From positions 310,001 to 374,000 of the forward strand of contig NZ_JAANOV010000001.1 of assembly GCF_011758745.1 (NCBI RefSeq): a stretch of 64,000 bases of DNA, in the 5' to 3' direction. Numbering within the stretch: position 1 is the first letter of the stretch; the number at the start of each line of letters is the position of its first letter. The DNA comes from Amycolatopsis granulosa (lineage in GTDB: Bacteria > Actinomycetota > Actinomycetes > Mycobacteriales > Pseudonocardiaceae). The notes under the pieces were generated by a model, which was not told where the DNA came from, did not search any database, and saw only the letters and a program-made list of their open reading frames with translations. The position numbers were made by a program, and so were the translations under genes. Shown here one piece after another: positions 9,431 through 23,300 of this stretch.

Positions 9431-10147
9431 GTGGCTACCGTGATCCTGCTGCGGCACGGCCGCTCGACCGCCAACGGGTCGGGCGTGCTGGCCGGGCGGA
9501 CCCCCAAGGTCGGGCTCGACGACACCGGCCGCGCGCAGGCCAAGGCGCTCGTCGAGCGGCTGGCCGGCGTGCCGCTGGCCGAGGTTGTGGTGTCCCCGCT
9601 GCTGCGCTGCAAGAACACCGTGGCCCCGCTCGTCGCCGACCGGGGCCTGACCCGCACCGTCGACCCGCGGCTGTCCGAAGTGGACTATGGCGAGTGGACC
9701 GGCCGCGAGCTGAGGGCACTGGTGAAGGAACCGCTGTGGCGGGTGGTGCAGGCCCACCCGTCGGCGGCGGTGTTCCCCGGCGGTGAGGGCCTGGCCGGCA
9801 TGCAGGCGCGGGCGGTGGCGGCGGTGCGTGAGCACGACGCGCGGATCAGCGCCGAGCACGGCGACCACGCCGTGTGGCTGCTGTGCAGCCACGGCGACGT
9901 GCTCAAGTCGATCCTGGCCGACGCGCTGGGCCAGCACCTGGACTCGTTCCAGCGGATCGTGGTGGACCCGGCGTCGATCTCGGTGGTGCGCTACACCGAG
10001 GTGCGGCCGTTCGTGGTGCGCGTCAACGACCACAGCGCCGACCTGGCCGGGGTGGTGCCGCCGCCGCCGAAGCGCGGTAGGAAGAAGAAGACGTCCTCCG
10101 ACGCGGAGATCGGGGGATCGACAGGACAGAAGGGTCGCGCTGGATGA
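9431..10147 (+). CDS. Histidine phosphatase family protein (Rv2135c-like)
   Basis: A 238-residue phosphoglycerate-mutase-fold phosphatase. R8-H9-G10 (LLRHGRST) holds the phosphorylated His, and H154 in CSHGD is the second active-site His. The C-terminal 35 residues are Pro- and Lys-rich and probably disordered. Orthologues follow uppP in mycobacteria. The GTG at 9431 has no good ribosome site, but TAGGTT lies 6 bases upstream, consistent with a leaderless message from a promoter inside the end of uppP. The stop overlaps the next ATG by 4 bases. Substrate unknown. Confidence 0.93.
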   Translation: MATVILLRHGRSTANGSGVLAGRTPKVGLDDTGRAQAKALVERLAGVPLAEVVVSPLLRCKNTVAPLVADRGLTRTVDPRLSEVDYGEWTGRELRALVKEPLWRVVQAHPSAAVFPGGEGLAGMQARAVAAVREHDARISAEHGDHAVWLLCSHGDVLKSILADALGQHLDSFQRIVVDPASISVVRYTEVRPFVVRVNDHSADLAGVVPPPPKRGRKKKTSSDAEIGGSTGQKGRAG

Positions 10148-12192
10148 CACCCGACAACCCGTTCGCGCAGGCGAGCGACCTGCCCTACGGTCTGCCGCCG
10201 TTCGACCGGATCGACGACGAGCACTTCGGGCCGGCGTTCGAGGCGGGTCTGGCCGAGCACGCCGCCGAGATCGCGGCCATCGCCGGCAATCCGGAGCCGC
10301 CGACCTTCGAGAACACGATCGTGGCGCTGGACACCTCCGGCCGCCTGCTGCGGCGCGTGTCGTCGGTGTTTTTCAACCTCACCTCCTCCGACACCAATCC
10401 GGCGCGGCAGGAGCTGCAGGCCGCGATCGCGCCGAAGCTCACCGCGCACTCCGACGCGATCCACCTGAACCCGGCGCTGTTCGCGCGGGTGCGTGACCTC
10501 TACGAGCGGCGGGACCAGCTGGGCCTGGACCCGGAGTCGGCGTGGCTGCTGGACCGCACCTACACCGGATTCCAGCGCGCCGGCGCCGGGCTCGACGAGG
10601 ACCAGCAGGCCACCCTGCGGGTGCTCAACGAGGAACTGTCCACGCTGTCCAACCGGTTCCAGGAGAACCTGCTGCGCGACACCAACGACCTCGCCGTGCT
10701 GGTCGACGACGTCGCGGAGCTCGCCGGGCTGTCCGAGGGCACCATCGCCGCCGCGGGTGCGGCCGCCGCGTCCCGGGGCGAGACTGGCAAGTACCTGCTC
10801 ACCCTGAACCTGCCCACCTCACAGCCGCTGCTGAGCTCGCTGGCCAACCGGGCGCTGCGCGAGCGGCTGTACACCGCGTCGATCTCGCGCGGCAACCGTG
10901 GCAACGCGGCCGACAACACCGCCGTGCTGGCGCGGATCGCGCAGCTGCGCGCGCAGCGGGCCGCGCTCCTCGGCTACTCCAACCACGCCGCCTACGTGAT
11001 CTCGGACGAGACCGCCCGCACCGCCGAGGCCGCGGCCGGGCTGCTGGAGCGGCTCGCCCCGGTGGCGGTCGCCAACGCGCGCCGCGACGCCGAGGAATTG
11101 CAGAGCTACCTCGACCAGGACCACCCGGGCGCGACGCTCGAGCCGTGGGACTGGGCCTTCTACGCCGAACGCGTCCGCAAGGCGCGCTTCGACCTCGACG
11201 ACGCCACGCTGCGGCCCTACTTCGAACTGGACCGGGTAGTGCGCGACGGGGTGCTGTTCGCGGCGGGCGAGCTGTACGGGCTGAGCTTCACCGAGCGGCA
11301 CGACCTGCCCGTGTACCACCCGGACGTGCGCGTGTTCGAGGTGTTCGACGCCGACGGCAGCCCGCTGGGCCTGTTCCTCGGTGACTACTACGCGCGCGAG
11401 TCCAAGCGCGGCGGCGCCTGGATGAACACCTTCACCGACCAGTCGCGGCTGCTCGGGGAGCGGCCGGTGGTGGTGAACAACCTCAACATCGCCAAGCCGC
11501 CGGCGGGCGAGCCGACGCTGCTCAGCTTCGACGAGGTCACCACGCTGTTCCACGAGTTCGGCCACGCCCTGCACGCGTTGTTCTCGGACGTGCGGTACCC
11601 GAGTTTCTCCGGCACCAACGTGCCGCGGGACTTCGTGGAGTACCCCTCGCAGGTCAACGAGATGTGGATGCTGTGGCCGGAGGTGCTGGCCAACTACGCC
11701 AAGCACCACGAGACCGGTGAGCCGCTGCCGCGGCACCTGGTGCGGCGGCTGGAGGAGTCGGCCCAGTACGGGCAACCGTTCGCCACCACCGAGTACCTCG
11801 CGGCGGCCTTGCTGGACCAGGCGTGGCACGGGCTGGGCACCGACGACGCGATCGGCGACGTCGCCTCGTTCGAGGCGGCGGCGCTGGAGAAGGCCGGGGT
11901 GGCGGTGCCGGCGATCCCGCCGCGCTACCGCAGCACCTACTTCGCCCATGTGTTCAGCGGCGGCTACTCGGCCGGGTACTACTCCTACATCTGGAGCGAG
12001 GTGCTCGACGCCGACACGGTGGAGTGGTTCAGGGAGAACGGCGGCCTGAAGCGCGCCAACGGTGACCACTTCCGCCGCACGCTGCTGTCCCGCGGCGGCA
12101 GCGGTGATCCGATGGAGTTCTTCCGCACCTTCCGCGGCCGCGACCCGGAGATCGGGCCCCTGCTCGCGCGGCGCGGGCTGGCCGGGGCGTGA
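10144..12192 (+). CDS. M3 family metallopeptidase (peptidyl-dipeptidase Dcp-like)
   Basis: A 682-residue zinc oligopeptidase of normal family length. The zinc motif HEFGH is at residues 470-474 in TLFHEFGHALHALF, with the downstream Glu of the M3 signature about 25 residues later. Length and the FSGGYSAGYYSYIWSE block fit Dcp-type peptidyl-dipeptidases, which release C-terminal dipeptides from oligopeptides. No signal peptide is seen, so it acts in the cytoplasm. It is coupled to the phosphatase gene (ATGA overlap). In this window it may process peptides brought in by the Dpp importer, which is inference. Confidence 0.93.
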   Translation: MTPDNPFAQASDLPYGLPPFDRIDDEHFGPAFEAGLAEHAAEIAAIAGNPEPPTFENTIVALDTSGRLLRRVSSVFFNLTSSDTNPARQELQAAIAPKLTAHSDAIHLNPALFARVRDLYERRDQLGLDPESAWLLDRTYTGFQRAGAGLDEDQQATLRVLNEELSTLSNRFQENLLRDTNDLAVLVDDVAELAGLSEGTIAAAGAAAASRGETGKYLLTLNLPTSQPLLSSLANRALRERLYTASISRGNRGNAADNTAVLARIAQLRAQRAALLGYSNHAAYVISDETARTAEAAAGLLERLAPVAVANARRDAEELQSYLDQDHPGATLEPWDWAFYAERVRKARFDLDDATLRPYFELDRVVRDGVLFAAGELYGLSFTERHDLPVYHPDVRVFEVFDADGSPLGLFLGDYYARESKRGGAWMNTFTDQSRLLGERPVVVNNLNIAKPPAGEPTLLSFDEVTTLFHEFGHALHALFSDVRYPSFSGTNVPRDFVEYPSQVNEMWMLWPEVLANYAKHHETGEPLPRHLVRRLEESAQYGQPFATTEYLAAALLDQAWHGLGTDDAIGDVASFEAAALEKAGVAVPAIPPRYRSTYFAHVFSGGYSAGYYSYIWSEVLDADTVEWFRENGGLKRANGDHFRRTLLSRGGSGDPMEFFRTFRGRDPEIGPLLARRGLAGA

Positions 12193-12319
12193 ACGAGGCC
12201 GTCGGGTCGTCGGCGTAGTAGCCGAGGCGGGCCGGGCTGCCGTGGCCCGCTGGTGCGCTGTTCATGCTCGCCGGTGCCGCGGTGTGGGCGGTGCGGGCCG
12301 TTGATCCGCGGTGAGCGGG

Positions 12320-12353
12320 GCTTGACCCTGACGCAGGGTCAAGCCCGCACCAT
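12320..12353 (+). promoter_or_regulatory. MerR-type promoter with dyad inside a long spacer
   Basis: A perfect 10-bp dyad, GCTTGACCCT / AGGGTCAAGC (12320-12329 and 12335-12344), includes TTGACC (12322-12327) as -35. A -10-like CACCAT at 12348-12353 leaves a 20-base spacer, the stretched geometry used by MerR activators. The ATG at 12361 follows 7 bases later, so the message would be leaderless. The second gene of the unit is a MerR regulator, so autoregulation is likely. Confidence 0.75.
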
Positions 12354-12360
12354 GGCCGGC

Positions 12361-13152
12361 ATGACCACGACCCAGAACTTCACGATCCACCACGACGGCG
12401 TCACCATCGCCGCGACCCGCGGCGGCCGGGGACGCCTGGTGGTCCTGTGCCCCGGGCTCAACTCGACGCAGGCCGACCTGCAGGAGCTGGCCGGGCTGCT
12501 GCGGCGTGACCACGACGTGGTGACCTTCGACCTGCGCGGTCACGGTCTCAGCTCGGCCGCCGGCCAGTACTCGTTCAGCGCGTTCCTCGGCGATCTGGTG
12601 GCGGTCATGGCGGAGCTGGGACACCGTGACCCCGACGCCGCGCCGCTGCTGGTGGGCTACTCGCTGGGCGCCGACCTCGCCGTGCACTACGCGGCCGGGC
12701 ACCCGGGCACCGTGTCCGGTCTCCTGCTCATCGACGGCGCCAACCCGGTGCCCGAACCGTTCCTCACCGAGGCCGTCCTGCCGGAGTTCCGCGCGATGTG
12801 GGAGGACCTCGCGGCGCGCCAGCAGGCCCGGCGGGGCACCGCCCGCCAGGTGCTGCTGACCGGGCAGGAGATCCTCGACCTGAACGTGGAGATCGACCAG
12901 GTGCGGGCCGGGATCCTCGCCCGGTACGCCGTGATCGGCCGGCCCATCACCATGATCATGTCCAGGTCCATGGCCGGGGAGGGTGACGGCGAATTCGTGC
13001 GGTCGCTGAACCGGAACTGGCGGGCCGGGGCCGAGCGGCTCCAGCGCGAGCACCCGCGCATCGCCACCCACTGGCTGGACGCCGACCACCAGCTGGTGTT
13101 CACCCACGCCATGGACATCGCGGCGATCACGCGCACACTGGTCCCATGTTGA
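12361..13152 (+). CDS. Alpha/beta hydrolase
   Basis: A 263-residue alpha/beta-fold hydrolase. The nucleophile elbow GYSLG is at residues 99-103 with S101. LLLIDGANP and DADHQLVFTHA supply the likely Asp and His. The oxyanion-type loop CPGLNSTQ lies near residue 38. The ATG at 12361 was preferred over one at 12352 because the upstream MerR-type promoter places transcription start at or next to it. The stop overlaps the MerR gene by 7 bases, so hydrolase and regulator form one unit. The substrate may be or resemble the MerR inducer, which is inference. Confidence 0.88.
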   Translation: MTTTQNFTIHHDGVTIAATRGGRGRLVVLCPGLNSTQADLQELAGLLRRDHDVVTFDLRGHGLSSAAGQYSFSAFLGDLVAVMAELGHRDPDAAPLLVGYSLGADLAVHYAAGHPGTVSGLLLIDGANPVPEPFLTEAVLPEFRAMWEDLAARQQARRGTARQVLLTGQEILDLNVEIDQVRAGILARYAVIGRPITMIMSRSMAGEGDGEFVRSLNRNWRAGAERLQREHPRIATHWLDADHQLVFTHAMDIAAITRTLVPC

Positions 13153-13937
13153 CCATCGGGGAGCTGGCGGCCTCCGCGGGAGTGACGGTGCGCGCGGTGC
13201 GGCACTACCACGCCAAGGGGCTGCTGCCCGAACCGGAACGGGACCACTCCGGCTACCGGCGGTACGACGCCGGCGCCGTGATCCAGCTCATCAAGATCCG
13301 GACCCTCGCCGAGGCCGGCGTCCCGCTGGCCCGGGTGCGGGAGCTGCTCCGGGCCGGTGCCGAGGAGTTCGCCGCGGCTGTCCGGGACATCGACCGGCAG
13401 CTGCAGGCCGAGATCCGGCAGCGGCAGCGGCACCGCGAGCAGATCGCCCGGCTCACCACCGGGGACCACCTGGCGCTGCCCCCGGAGGTCGTCTCGTACC
13501 TCGACCGGTTGCGGGCGCTCGGCGTCCACGAGCGGATCCTCCAGGCCGAACGGGACGGCTGGATCGTGCTGGCCGCGCGCTCACCGGGGCGGGTGGCGGA
13601 GTGGGCGGCCCGCAAGCGCGACCAGACGGCGGACGGCCGGCTGCTCGGCTTCTACCGCATCCTCGGGGAGGCCCTCGACCACGACGGGGACGACCCCCGG
13701 CTGGTCGAGCTCGCCGACGAACTGGCCGCCTACTTCTCGCGGCTGGCCGACGAACAGGGCGAGGACTACGTCGACGACATCGATCTGGAGCCCACGCTGG
13801 TCCAGCTGATGGACACCCTGGCCTTCGACACCGTGCCGCCGGCGCGCCGGCTGATCCAGCTGCTCACGGAACGAGGCTGGACCGGCTGGACCAAGCTCGT
13901 GCGCGTCCCGCCGCGAGCGGATGCGGCGTCCCGGTGA
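13146..13937 (+). CDS. MerR family transcriptional regulator
   Basis: The protein has 263 residues. Residues 1-70 form the winged HTH (TIGELAASAGVTVRAVRHYH, then GYRRYD), followed by a dimerisation helix to about residue 115. The long C-terminal part, from about 120, is a probable ligand-binding domain without the Cys clusters of metal sensors, so a small organic inducer is likelier. It overlaps the hydrolase gene by 7 bases and should bind the dyad at 12320-12344. A strong hairpin follows. Confidence 0.92.
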   Translation: MLTIGELAASAGVTVRAVRHYHAKGLLPEPERDHSGYRRYDAGAVIQLIKIRTLAEAGVPLARVRELLRAGAEEFAAAVRDIDRQLQAEIRQRQRHREQIARLTTGDHLALPPEVVSYLDRLRALGVHERILQAERDGWIVLAARSPGRVAEWAARKRDQTADGRLLGFYRILGEALDHDGDDPRLVELADELAAYFSRLADEQGEDYVDDIDLEPTLVQLMDTLAFDTVPPARRLIQLLTERGWTGWTKLVRVPPRADAASR

Positions 13938-13945
13938 CGAACGTG

Positions 13946-13977
13946 CGGAGGGCCGGCCCGTGCGGGCCGGCCCTCCG
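13946..13977. terminator. Perfect 15-bp hairpin between convergent merR and mdh
   Basis: Two perfect 15-base G+C arms (13946-13960 and 13963-13977) are separated by TG. The hairpin lies 8 bases after the MerR stop and 14 bases before the end of mdh on the opposite strand. It probably ends both transcripts. Confidence 0.85.
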
Positions 13978-13991
13978 ATGACGCGACGGCC

Positions 13992-17187
<3,196 letters not shown>

Positions 17188-17191
<4 letters not shown>

Positions 17192-20100
17192 ACCCGGCTC
17201 CCGAGCAGTTCCCATTCGGTCAGCGCGGTGCGCCGCCCCGTCGCCGCGGTGATCCGCAGGCGGTAGGCCCGGTAGGGCCCCGGCTCGGCGACGGAGAACG
17301 GCCGGGTCTGGCGCCGCCACCGGAACACCTCCCCGCGCCGCTCGTCCAGCCGCACCCAGGACCTCCCGTCGATCGTGCCCTCCAGCACCCAGTCGCTCGG
17401 GTCGCCACCGCGTGCGGCGGAGGTCAGGGTGTACAGCTCGACCGGCGCGGGTTCGCGCACCGCGCACTCGATCACCGGGGTGCGGGAGCGGAACGTGACC
17501 TGGCCGGCGGTGGTGTCGGCGAACAACGCGGTGACGTCGGTGCCGTCGTCGCAGGTGCCCGTGCCGGTGACGTCGGTCAGTGGTGCCGGTGGCGCGTCGC
17601 CCCCGGTCAGCGACGGTGGTGGCGTGCCCCAGCCGGTGGGCGTGCCGGTGACGTCGAACTCCAGGTGCTCGGCGCCGGCCAGTTCCTCGTGCGACAGCCA
17701 GGTGGAGGTGTGCGGCCGGCCGTCGATGGTCAGGCCCCGCACGTACGGCTGGGCGCCGGGTGCGCTGATCGTCACCGTCCGGCCGTTCTCCAGGCGCAGC
17801 CGGGCCCGCTCGAACAGCGGTGCGGTGACCACGTAGCCCGGGCTGCCCACCGCCAGCGGGTACAGCCCGAGCGCGGCGAGGACGTACCAGGCCGACATCT
17901 CGCCGTTGTCCTCGTCACCGGGATAACCCTGCCCGATCTCGCTGCCCAGGTAGCAGCGCGTGAGCACCTCCCGCACGAGAGCCTGCGACTTGGCCGCGGC
18001 TCCGGCGTGGCAGTACATCCACGGGATGTGGTGGCTGGGCTGGTTGGAATGCCCGTACTGGCCGAGCCGGACGTCGCGCGCCTCGGTCATCTCGTGGATG
18101 ATCCCGCCGTAGGAGCCGGGCGCGCGACCGGTTTCCGGGGTGGCGAAGAACGTGTCCAGTGCGGACTCCAGCGCGGCGCGGCCGCCGAGCAGGTTCGCCA
18201 GCCCGGCGCCGTCGTGCGGCACCGAGAACCGCGTGTTCCAGCCGTTGGTTTCGGTGTAGTCGAACCCCCACAGCGCCGGGTCGTAGTGTCCGGGTTCCCA
18301 GCGCCACCGGCCGTCGCGGTGCCGGCCCTGGAAGAACCCGGTGCGCGGGTCGAAGTGGCGCACGTACGCCAGCGCCCGCTGCCGGAAGTAGCGCGCGTTG
18401 TCCCGGTGTTCCGCCCGGCCGGTCCGCGCGTGCAGCGCCTCGGACAGGTTCGCCAGGCCGAAGTCGTTGAGGCAGCCCTCCAGCGCCCAGGACAGGCCTT
18501 CGTGGGTGGTCAGCGGGGTGAAGCCGAGGAAGATCGACTCGTGCAGGCCCTTCCGCCCGACGCCGCGGTCCGGTGGGGTGACGGTGGCGTTGCGGATCGC
18601 CGCGTCGTAGGCGGCCTGCACGTCGAAGGTGCGCACCCCGCGCAACCAGGCGTCGGCGAAGGCGACGTCGGAGCTGGTGCCGGTCATCAGGTCGGCGTAG
18701 CCGGGGGAGGACCAGCGGGCGATCCACCCGCCCTCCCGGAACTGCTGCACGAACCCCTCGATCAGCTCACCGCAGCGGCGCGGCGACAGCAGCGCGAGTG
18801 CCGGCCACACCGTGCGGTAGGTGTCCCAGAAGCCGTGGTTGACCGACATCGGCCCGTCCACGACGTGCGCTCCGGTCCGGGTGCGGGTGCTGGGCCGCCA
18901 CCGGCGCCGCACCGGGCTGGCGTGGCGCATCCCGCTCGGGGTCTGCTCGTGCGCCGAGTTCGGGTAGAGGAACAGCCGGTACAGGTTGGAGTAGAAGGTG
19001 GTGAGCTGGTCCGGGGTGGCGCCGTCGAGTTCGACGCGGCCTAGCACGTCCTGCCACGCCGCGCGGGCGCGTTCGCGGACCTGCTCGAACGTGGTGCCGG
19101 CCGGGATCTCCTGCTCGAGGTTGCGGCGGGCCTGGTCCAGGCTGATCAGCGAGGTGGCGATCCGCAGCTCGACCCGCGGTTCGCCGAACGCCAGGTACCC
19201 GGTGTTCGGCCACCGCAGCCGGCGGCCACCGGTGGCGGGCCGGTCGAACGTGCCGTGGACGAACATCCGCCGCGCCCCCGCGGACAGCCGGCTCCGGGCC
19301 CAGGTGTGCCCGGTGACCACCCCGCGTGCGGGGTCGACGCGCAGCCCGCCACGCCGGTCGACGTTGTCGAACAGCACCCACCCGCCCTCGCCGGGGAAGG
19401 TGAACCGGACCAGCGCGGCGTGGTCGGTGGGGGTGAGGTCGACGGTGATGCCGTTGTCGAAGCGCACGCCGTAGTGGTGCGGCCGGTCGGTCTCGTCGTC
19501 GTGCGTGAACGGCAGGGCCCGGGCGGCCCGGTCCACGGTCACCGGACCGATTCCCGGCAGGAATTGGAAGGAGTGGCGGTCGCCCATCCACGGGCTCGGC
19601 TGGTGGCTGACCGCGAACGCCTGCAGCGCCGGCCGGTTGTCGGCGTTGTTGCGCCGGTGGTACTCGTACAGCCAGGTGGTGGACCCGGCATCGGTCACCG
19701 GGGTCCAGAAGTTGAACCCGTGCGGCACGGCGGTGGCCGGGAAGGTGCTGCCGCGCGAGATCTCGTTGCTCGACTGCGTGCCGCGGGTGGTGCGCACCCA
19801 GTCGACCGGGTCACGCGGGCCGGGTGGCGGTACGTCGGCCAGCCGGACGTCGTCGATCCAGCCCGACACCGGCTCGCCCGGTGGTGGCTCGACGAGCAGC
19901 ACGATCGCCCGCGCCACGCGGCCCGCGGCCCCGGCCAGCGCGTGGTGCACCGCATTCCACTGGTCCAGGTAGAGCGTCTTGGACTCCCCGGCGCTCCGGG
20001 CCGATCCGCCCACCAGGGTGCCGTCGTCCAGCTCCACCGCCAGCGCCACGAACGTGCTGCGCCAGCTGGGCCCGGCGTCGGCCTCCGGAAAGACCACATA

Positions 20101-20319
20101 GGACAGCTCGGTGTCCGGGCCGATCTCGGCGTCCATTTCGAACAGCACGTGACGTGCGGCTTCGCCGGCCGTGTAGCGGGCGGCCCGCGCCCCGGTGAAC
20201 CCGGCACCGGACTTGGCCGCCGGTGCGCGCTCCGGGCCCGAGCCGACGGTGACGACGGCACCGGCGCGGGGCAGCGGATCCCCGGCCTCGAACGACGAGA
20301 AGAAGTGGGTCCGGCTCAC
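17188..20319 (-). CDS. GH92 family glycosidase (alpha-mannosidase) without signal peptide
   Basis: A 1043-residue calcium-dependent alpha-mannosidase homologue. GH92 blocks include HGFNFWTPVTDAG, QPSHHIPWMY near residue 760 and GYPGDEDNGEMSAWYV near 803, whose acidic residues are the expected catalytic base region. A jelly-roll domain precedes, and the last 100 residues look like an F5/8-type sugar-binding unit. No secretion signal is visible. TACGGT lies 7 bases before the GTG at 20319, suggesting a leaderless start that fixes this N-terminus. It overlaps the FUSC gene by 4 bases and lies 27 bases after its larger paralogue. Cytoplasmic location is inferred. Confidence 0.92.
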
Positions 20320-20346
20320 GTCGCCTACCGTAACGGGCGGCGCCGC

Positions 20347-23300
20347 TCACTTCCCGCCGAGCAGCTCCACCTCGGCCAGCCCGGGCGCGCCGCCGCTGCT
20401 GCCGGTGATCCGCAGCCGGTAGTGGGCGTAGGCGCCGGGCGCGGCGACGGTGAAGGCGCGGGTCTGCCGGCGCCAGGGGAACGTCTGCCCGGACCGGGTG
20501 TCCAGCGGCGTCCAGGTCCGCCCGTCGGCCGAGCCCTCGAGCACCCAGCCGCTCGGGTCGCCCGCCTCCGCGCCGGAGGTGAGGGTGTAGGAGGTGGCCG
20601 TCACCGGCCCGGGCACCGGGCAGTCGACCGTCGTGAGCGGCCGGGCCTGGGTGGCCGAGGTGTTGTCGAACAGCGGTGACCCGCCCGGCACGGTCAGGTC
20701 CGCCGGTGGCCGCGGCGGCTGGTCGCCCCGGGTGAGCGAGGGTGGCGCGTCCGCCGCCCCGGTACCCCAGCGCGACGGGGCCGGCCCCATCGCGAAGTCC
20801 AGCGTGCCGCCCGCGGCGAGCACGTCGTGCGGCAGCGCGGTGGAGGTCCAGGCCTGTCCGTTGACCCGCAGGCCCTGCACGTAGACGTTGCGGGCGTTGT
20901 TCTCCGGCGCGTTGATCACCAGGTCACGGCCGTTCTCCAGGTGCACGGTGGCCTTGGTGAACAGCGGTGAGCCGACGGCGTACTCCGGGCTGCCCATCCG
21001 CAGCGGGTAGATCCCGAGCGCGCTGAGTACGTACCACGCCGACATCTCGCCGTTGTCCTCGTCGCCGGGATAGCCCTGCCCGATCTCGCTGCCCAGGTAG
21101 AGCCGGGACAACGCCTCCCGCACCCCGGCCTGCGTTTTCCACGGCTGCCCGGCGTAGTCGTACATGTAGAGGATGTGGTGGCTGGGCTGGTTGTTGTGGG
21201 CGTACTGGCCCATCCGCACGTCGCGGGCCTCGCGCATCTCGTGGATCAGCCCGCCGTAGGCGCCGGGGAACCCGGCGGTCTCCGGGGTGGCGAAGAACTG
21301 GTCCAGCTTGCGGGCCAGCGCCTCCCGGCCGCCGTAGAGGTTCGCCAGACCCTGCCCGTCCTGCGGCACCGTGAAGGCCATGTTCCAGCCGTCGGTCTCG
21401 GTGTAGTCGTAGCCCCACACCCGCGGGTCGTACCGGTCCGCCGGGACGCGGAACGTGCCGTCGGCGTTGCGGCCCTGGAAGAACCCGGCGGCCGGGTCGA
21501 ACACGTGCACGTAGTTGAGCGCCCGGTCCCGGAAGTAGGCCGCGTTGTCGGCGTACTCGCGGCGCCGCGGGTCGTCCGGCGCCGCCTCGTCGGCGAGCTT
21601 GCGGGACAGGTTCGCGATGCCGAAGTCGTTGAGGTAGCCCTCGATCGCCCACGACATGCCCTCGGCGGTCGACGTCGGGGTGTAGCCGAGGAAGATCGAC
21701 TGCTCCAGCCCCTTGCGGCCGACGTTGTCGTTCGGCGGCGCCACGGTGGCGTTGCGGATCGCCGCGTCGTAGGCGGCGTGCACGTCGAATCCGCGCACGC
21801 CCTTGAGGTAGGCGTCGGCGAAGGCGACGTCGGAGCTGGTGCCGGTCATCAGGTTGGCGTAGCCGGGCGAGGACCAGCGGGCGATCCACCCGCCGTCGCG
21901 GTACTGCTGGACGAACCCGTCGATCATCTTCCCGGCCATGCCGGGCGACAGCAGCGAATAGGCCGGCCAGGCGGTGCGGTAGGTGTCCCAGAACCCGTTG
22001 TTGACGTAGATCTCGCCGTCCACCACCTTCGCCCCGGTCTGCACCGGGGTGTCCGGACCGGTCCTGGGTGAGACGGGGCTGGCGTAGGCGTGCCGCGTGG
22101 GGGCGACGTTCTCGAAACCGGAGTTGGGGTAGAGGAACAGCCGGTACAGGTTCGAGTAGAGGGTGGTCAGCTGGTCGGCGCTCGCGCCCTGCACCTCGAT
22201 CACCCCCAGCGCGCGGTCCCATGCGGCCTGGGCGGCCGCGCGGACGGTGTCGAACGCGGTGCCGGCCGGAATTTCCTGTTCCAGGTTCCGCCGCGCCTGC
22301 TCCAGGCTGATCAGGGAGGTCGCGATCCGCATGGTCACCGTGCCGGCGCGGGCCGGGTCGAACCGCAGGTACCCGCGGACGTGGTCCCGGCCCTGCCCGG
22401 GCAGCATCGAGCCGGCGGTGGCGGGCCGGTCGAAGGTGGCGTAGACGAACATCCGCCCGGCGCCGGCCGAGTTGCCGCTGCGCACGTCGGTGAACCCGGA
22501 CAGCGTGCCGCCCGCCGGGTCGAGGGCCAGTCCGCCCGCGTCGGTGACGTTGTCGAAGATCAGGCTCGCGTCGGGGCCCGGGAAGGTGAACCGGAACATC
22601 GCGGCGTGGTCGGCCGGCGCGATCTCGGCGTGGATGCCGTTGTCGAACTCCACGCCGTAGTAGTGCGGTTTCGCGGTCTCGCGGGCGTGGTCGAACGACA
22701 GCGCCCGTGCGGCCCGGTCGCCGTCCGGCACGCCGGTCGCGGCCGAGGGCATCACCTGGAAGGTCTGCCGGTCGCCCATCCACGGGCTCGGCTCGTGGGA
22801 CAGCGCCAGCGCCTGCAACGCCGGCCGGTTCCGCGCGTCGTTGCCCTCCTGGTAGCGGTAGAGCCAGTCCGTCGCCCCGGCGTCGGTGACCGGGGTCCAG
22901 AAGTTGAAGCCGTGCGGGACCGCGGTGGCCGGGAAGTTGTTGCCGCGGCTGAACGTGCTGTTGGCGTTGGTGCCGCGGGTGGTGAGCACGTGGTCGGACA
23001 GGTGGGTGACGCGGGCCTGCGGCGCGGCGGGGCCGAGCCGGATGTCGTCGACCCAGCCGCCGAACGCACCGCCCCCGTCCGGGTTGTCGTAGGCGAGGAG
23101 GATGCGTGCCACGGTCTTGCCGCGTGCGACCGTGCCGAGGGCGGAGCGGATGCGGTTCCACTGCTCGACGTACAACGACTTCGCCGCGCCCTGGCCGCGC
23201 GGGGACACCGGGAAGCCGTACTGGTCGGCCGCGCCCAGGTCGGACAGGTGGGTGCCGTCGGTGAAGGCCAGGTCCACCGCGACGTGCGTGCTCCGGTACG

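Noticed and set aside
12227-12250. GCGGGCC / GGCCCGC hairpin after the M3 peptidase gene
   Set aside because: The 7-bp stem with a 10-base loop is weak in DNA this rich in G+C and could arise by chance; not listed as a terminator.
17192-17467. A longer FUSC N-terminus starting upstream at 17467
   Set aside because: The added residues are GH92 coding sequence read out of frame; MRFAKVALDR at 17191 begins the membrane domain and overlaps the GH92 stop in the usual ATGA way.
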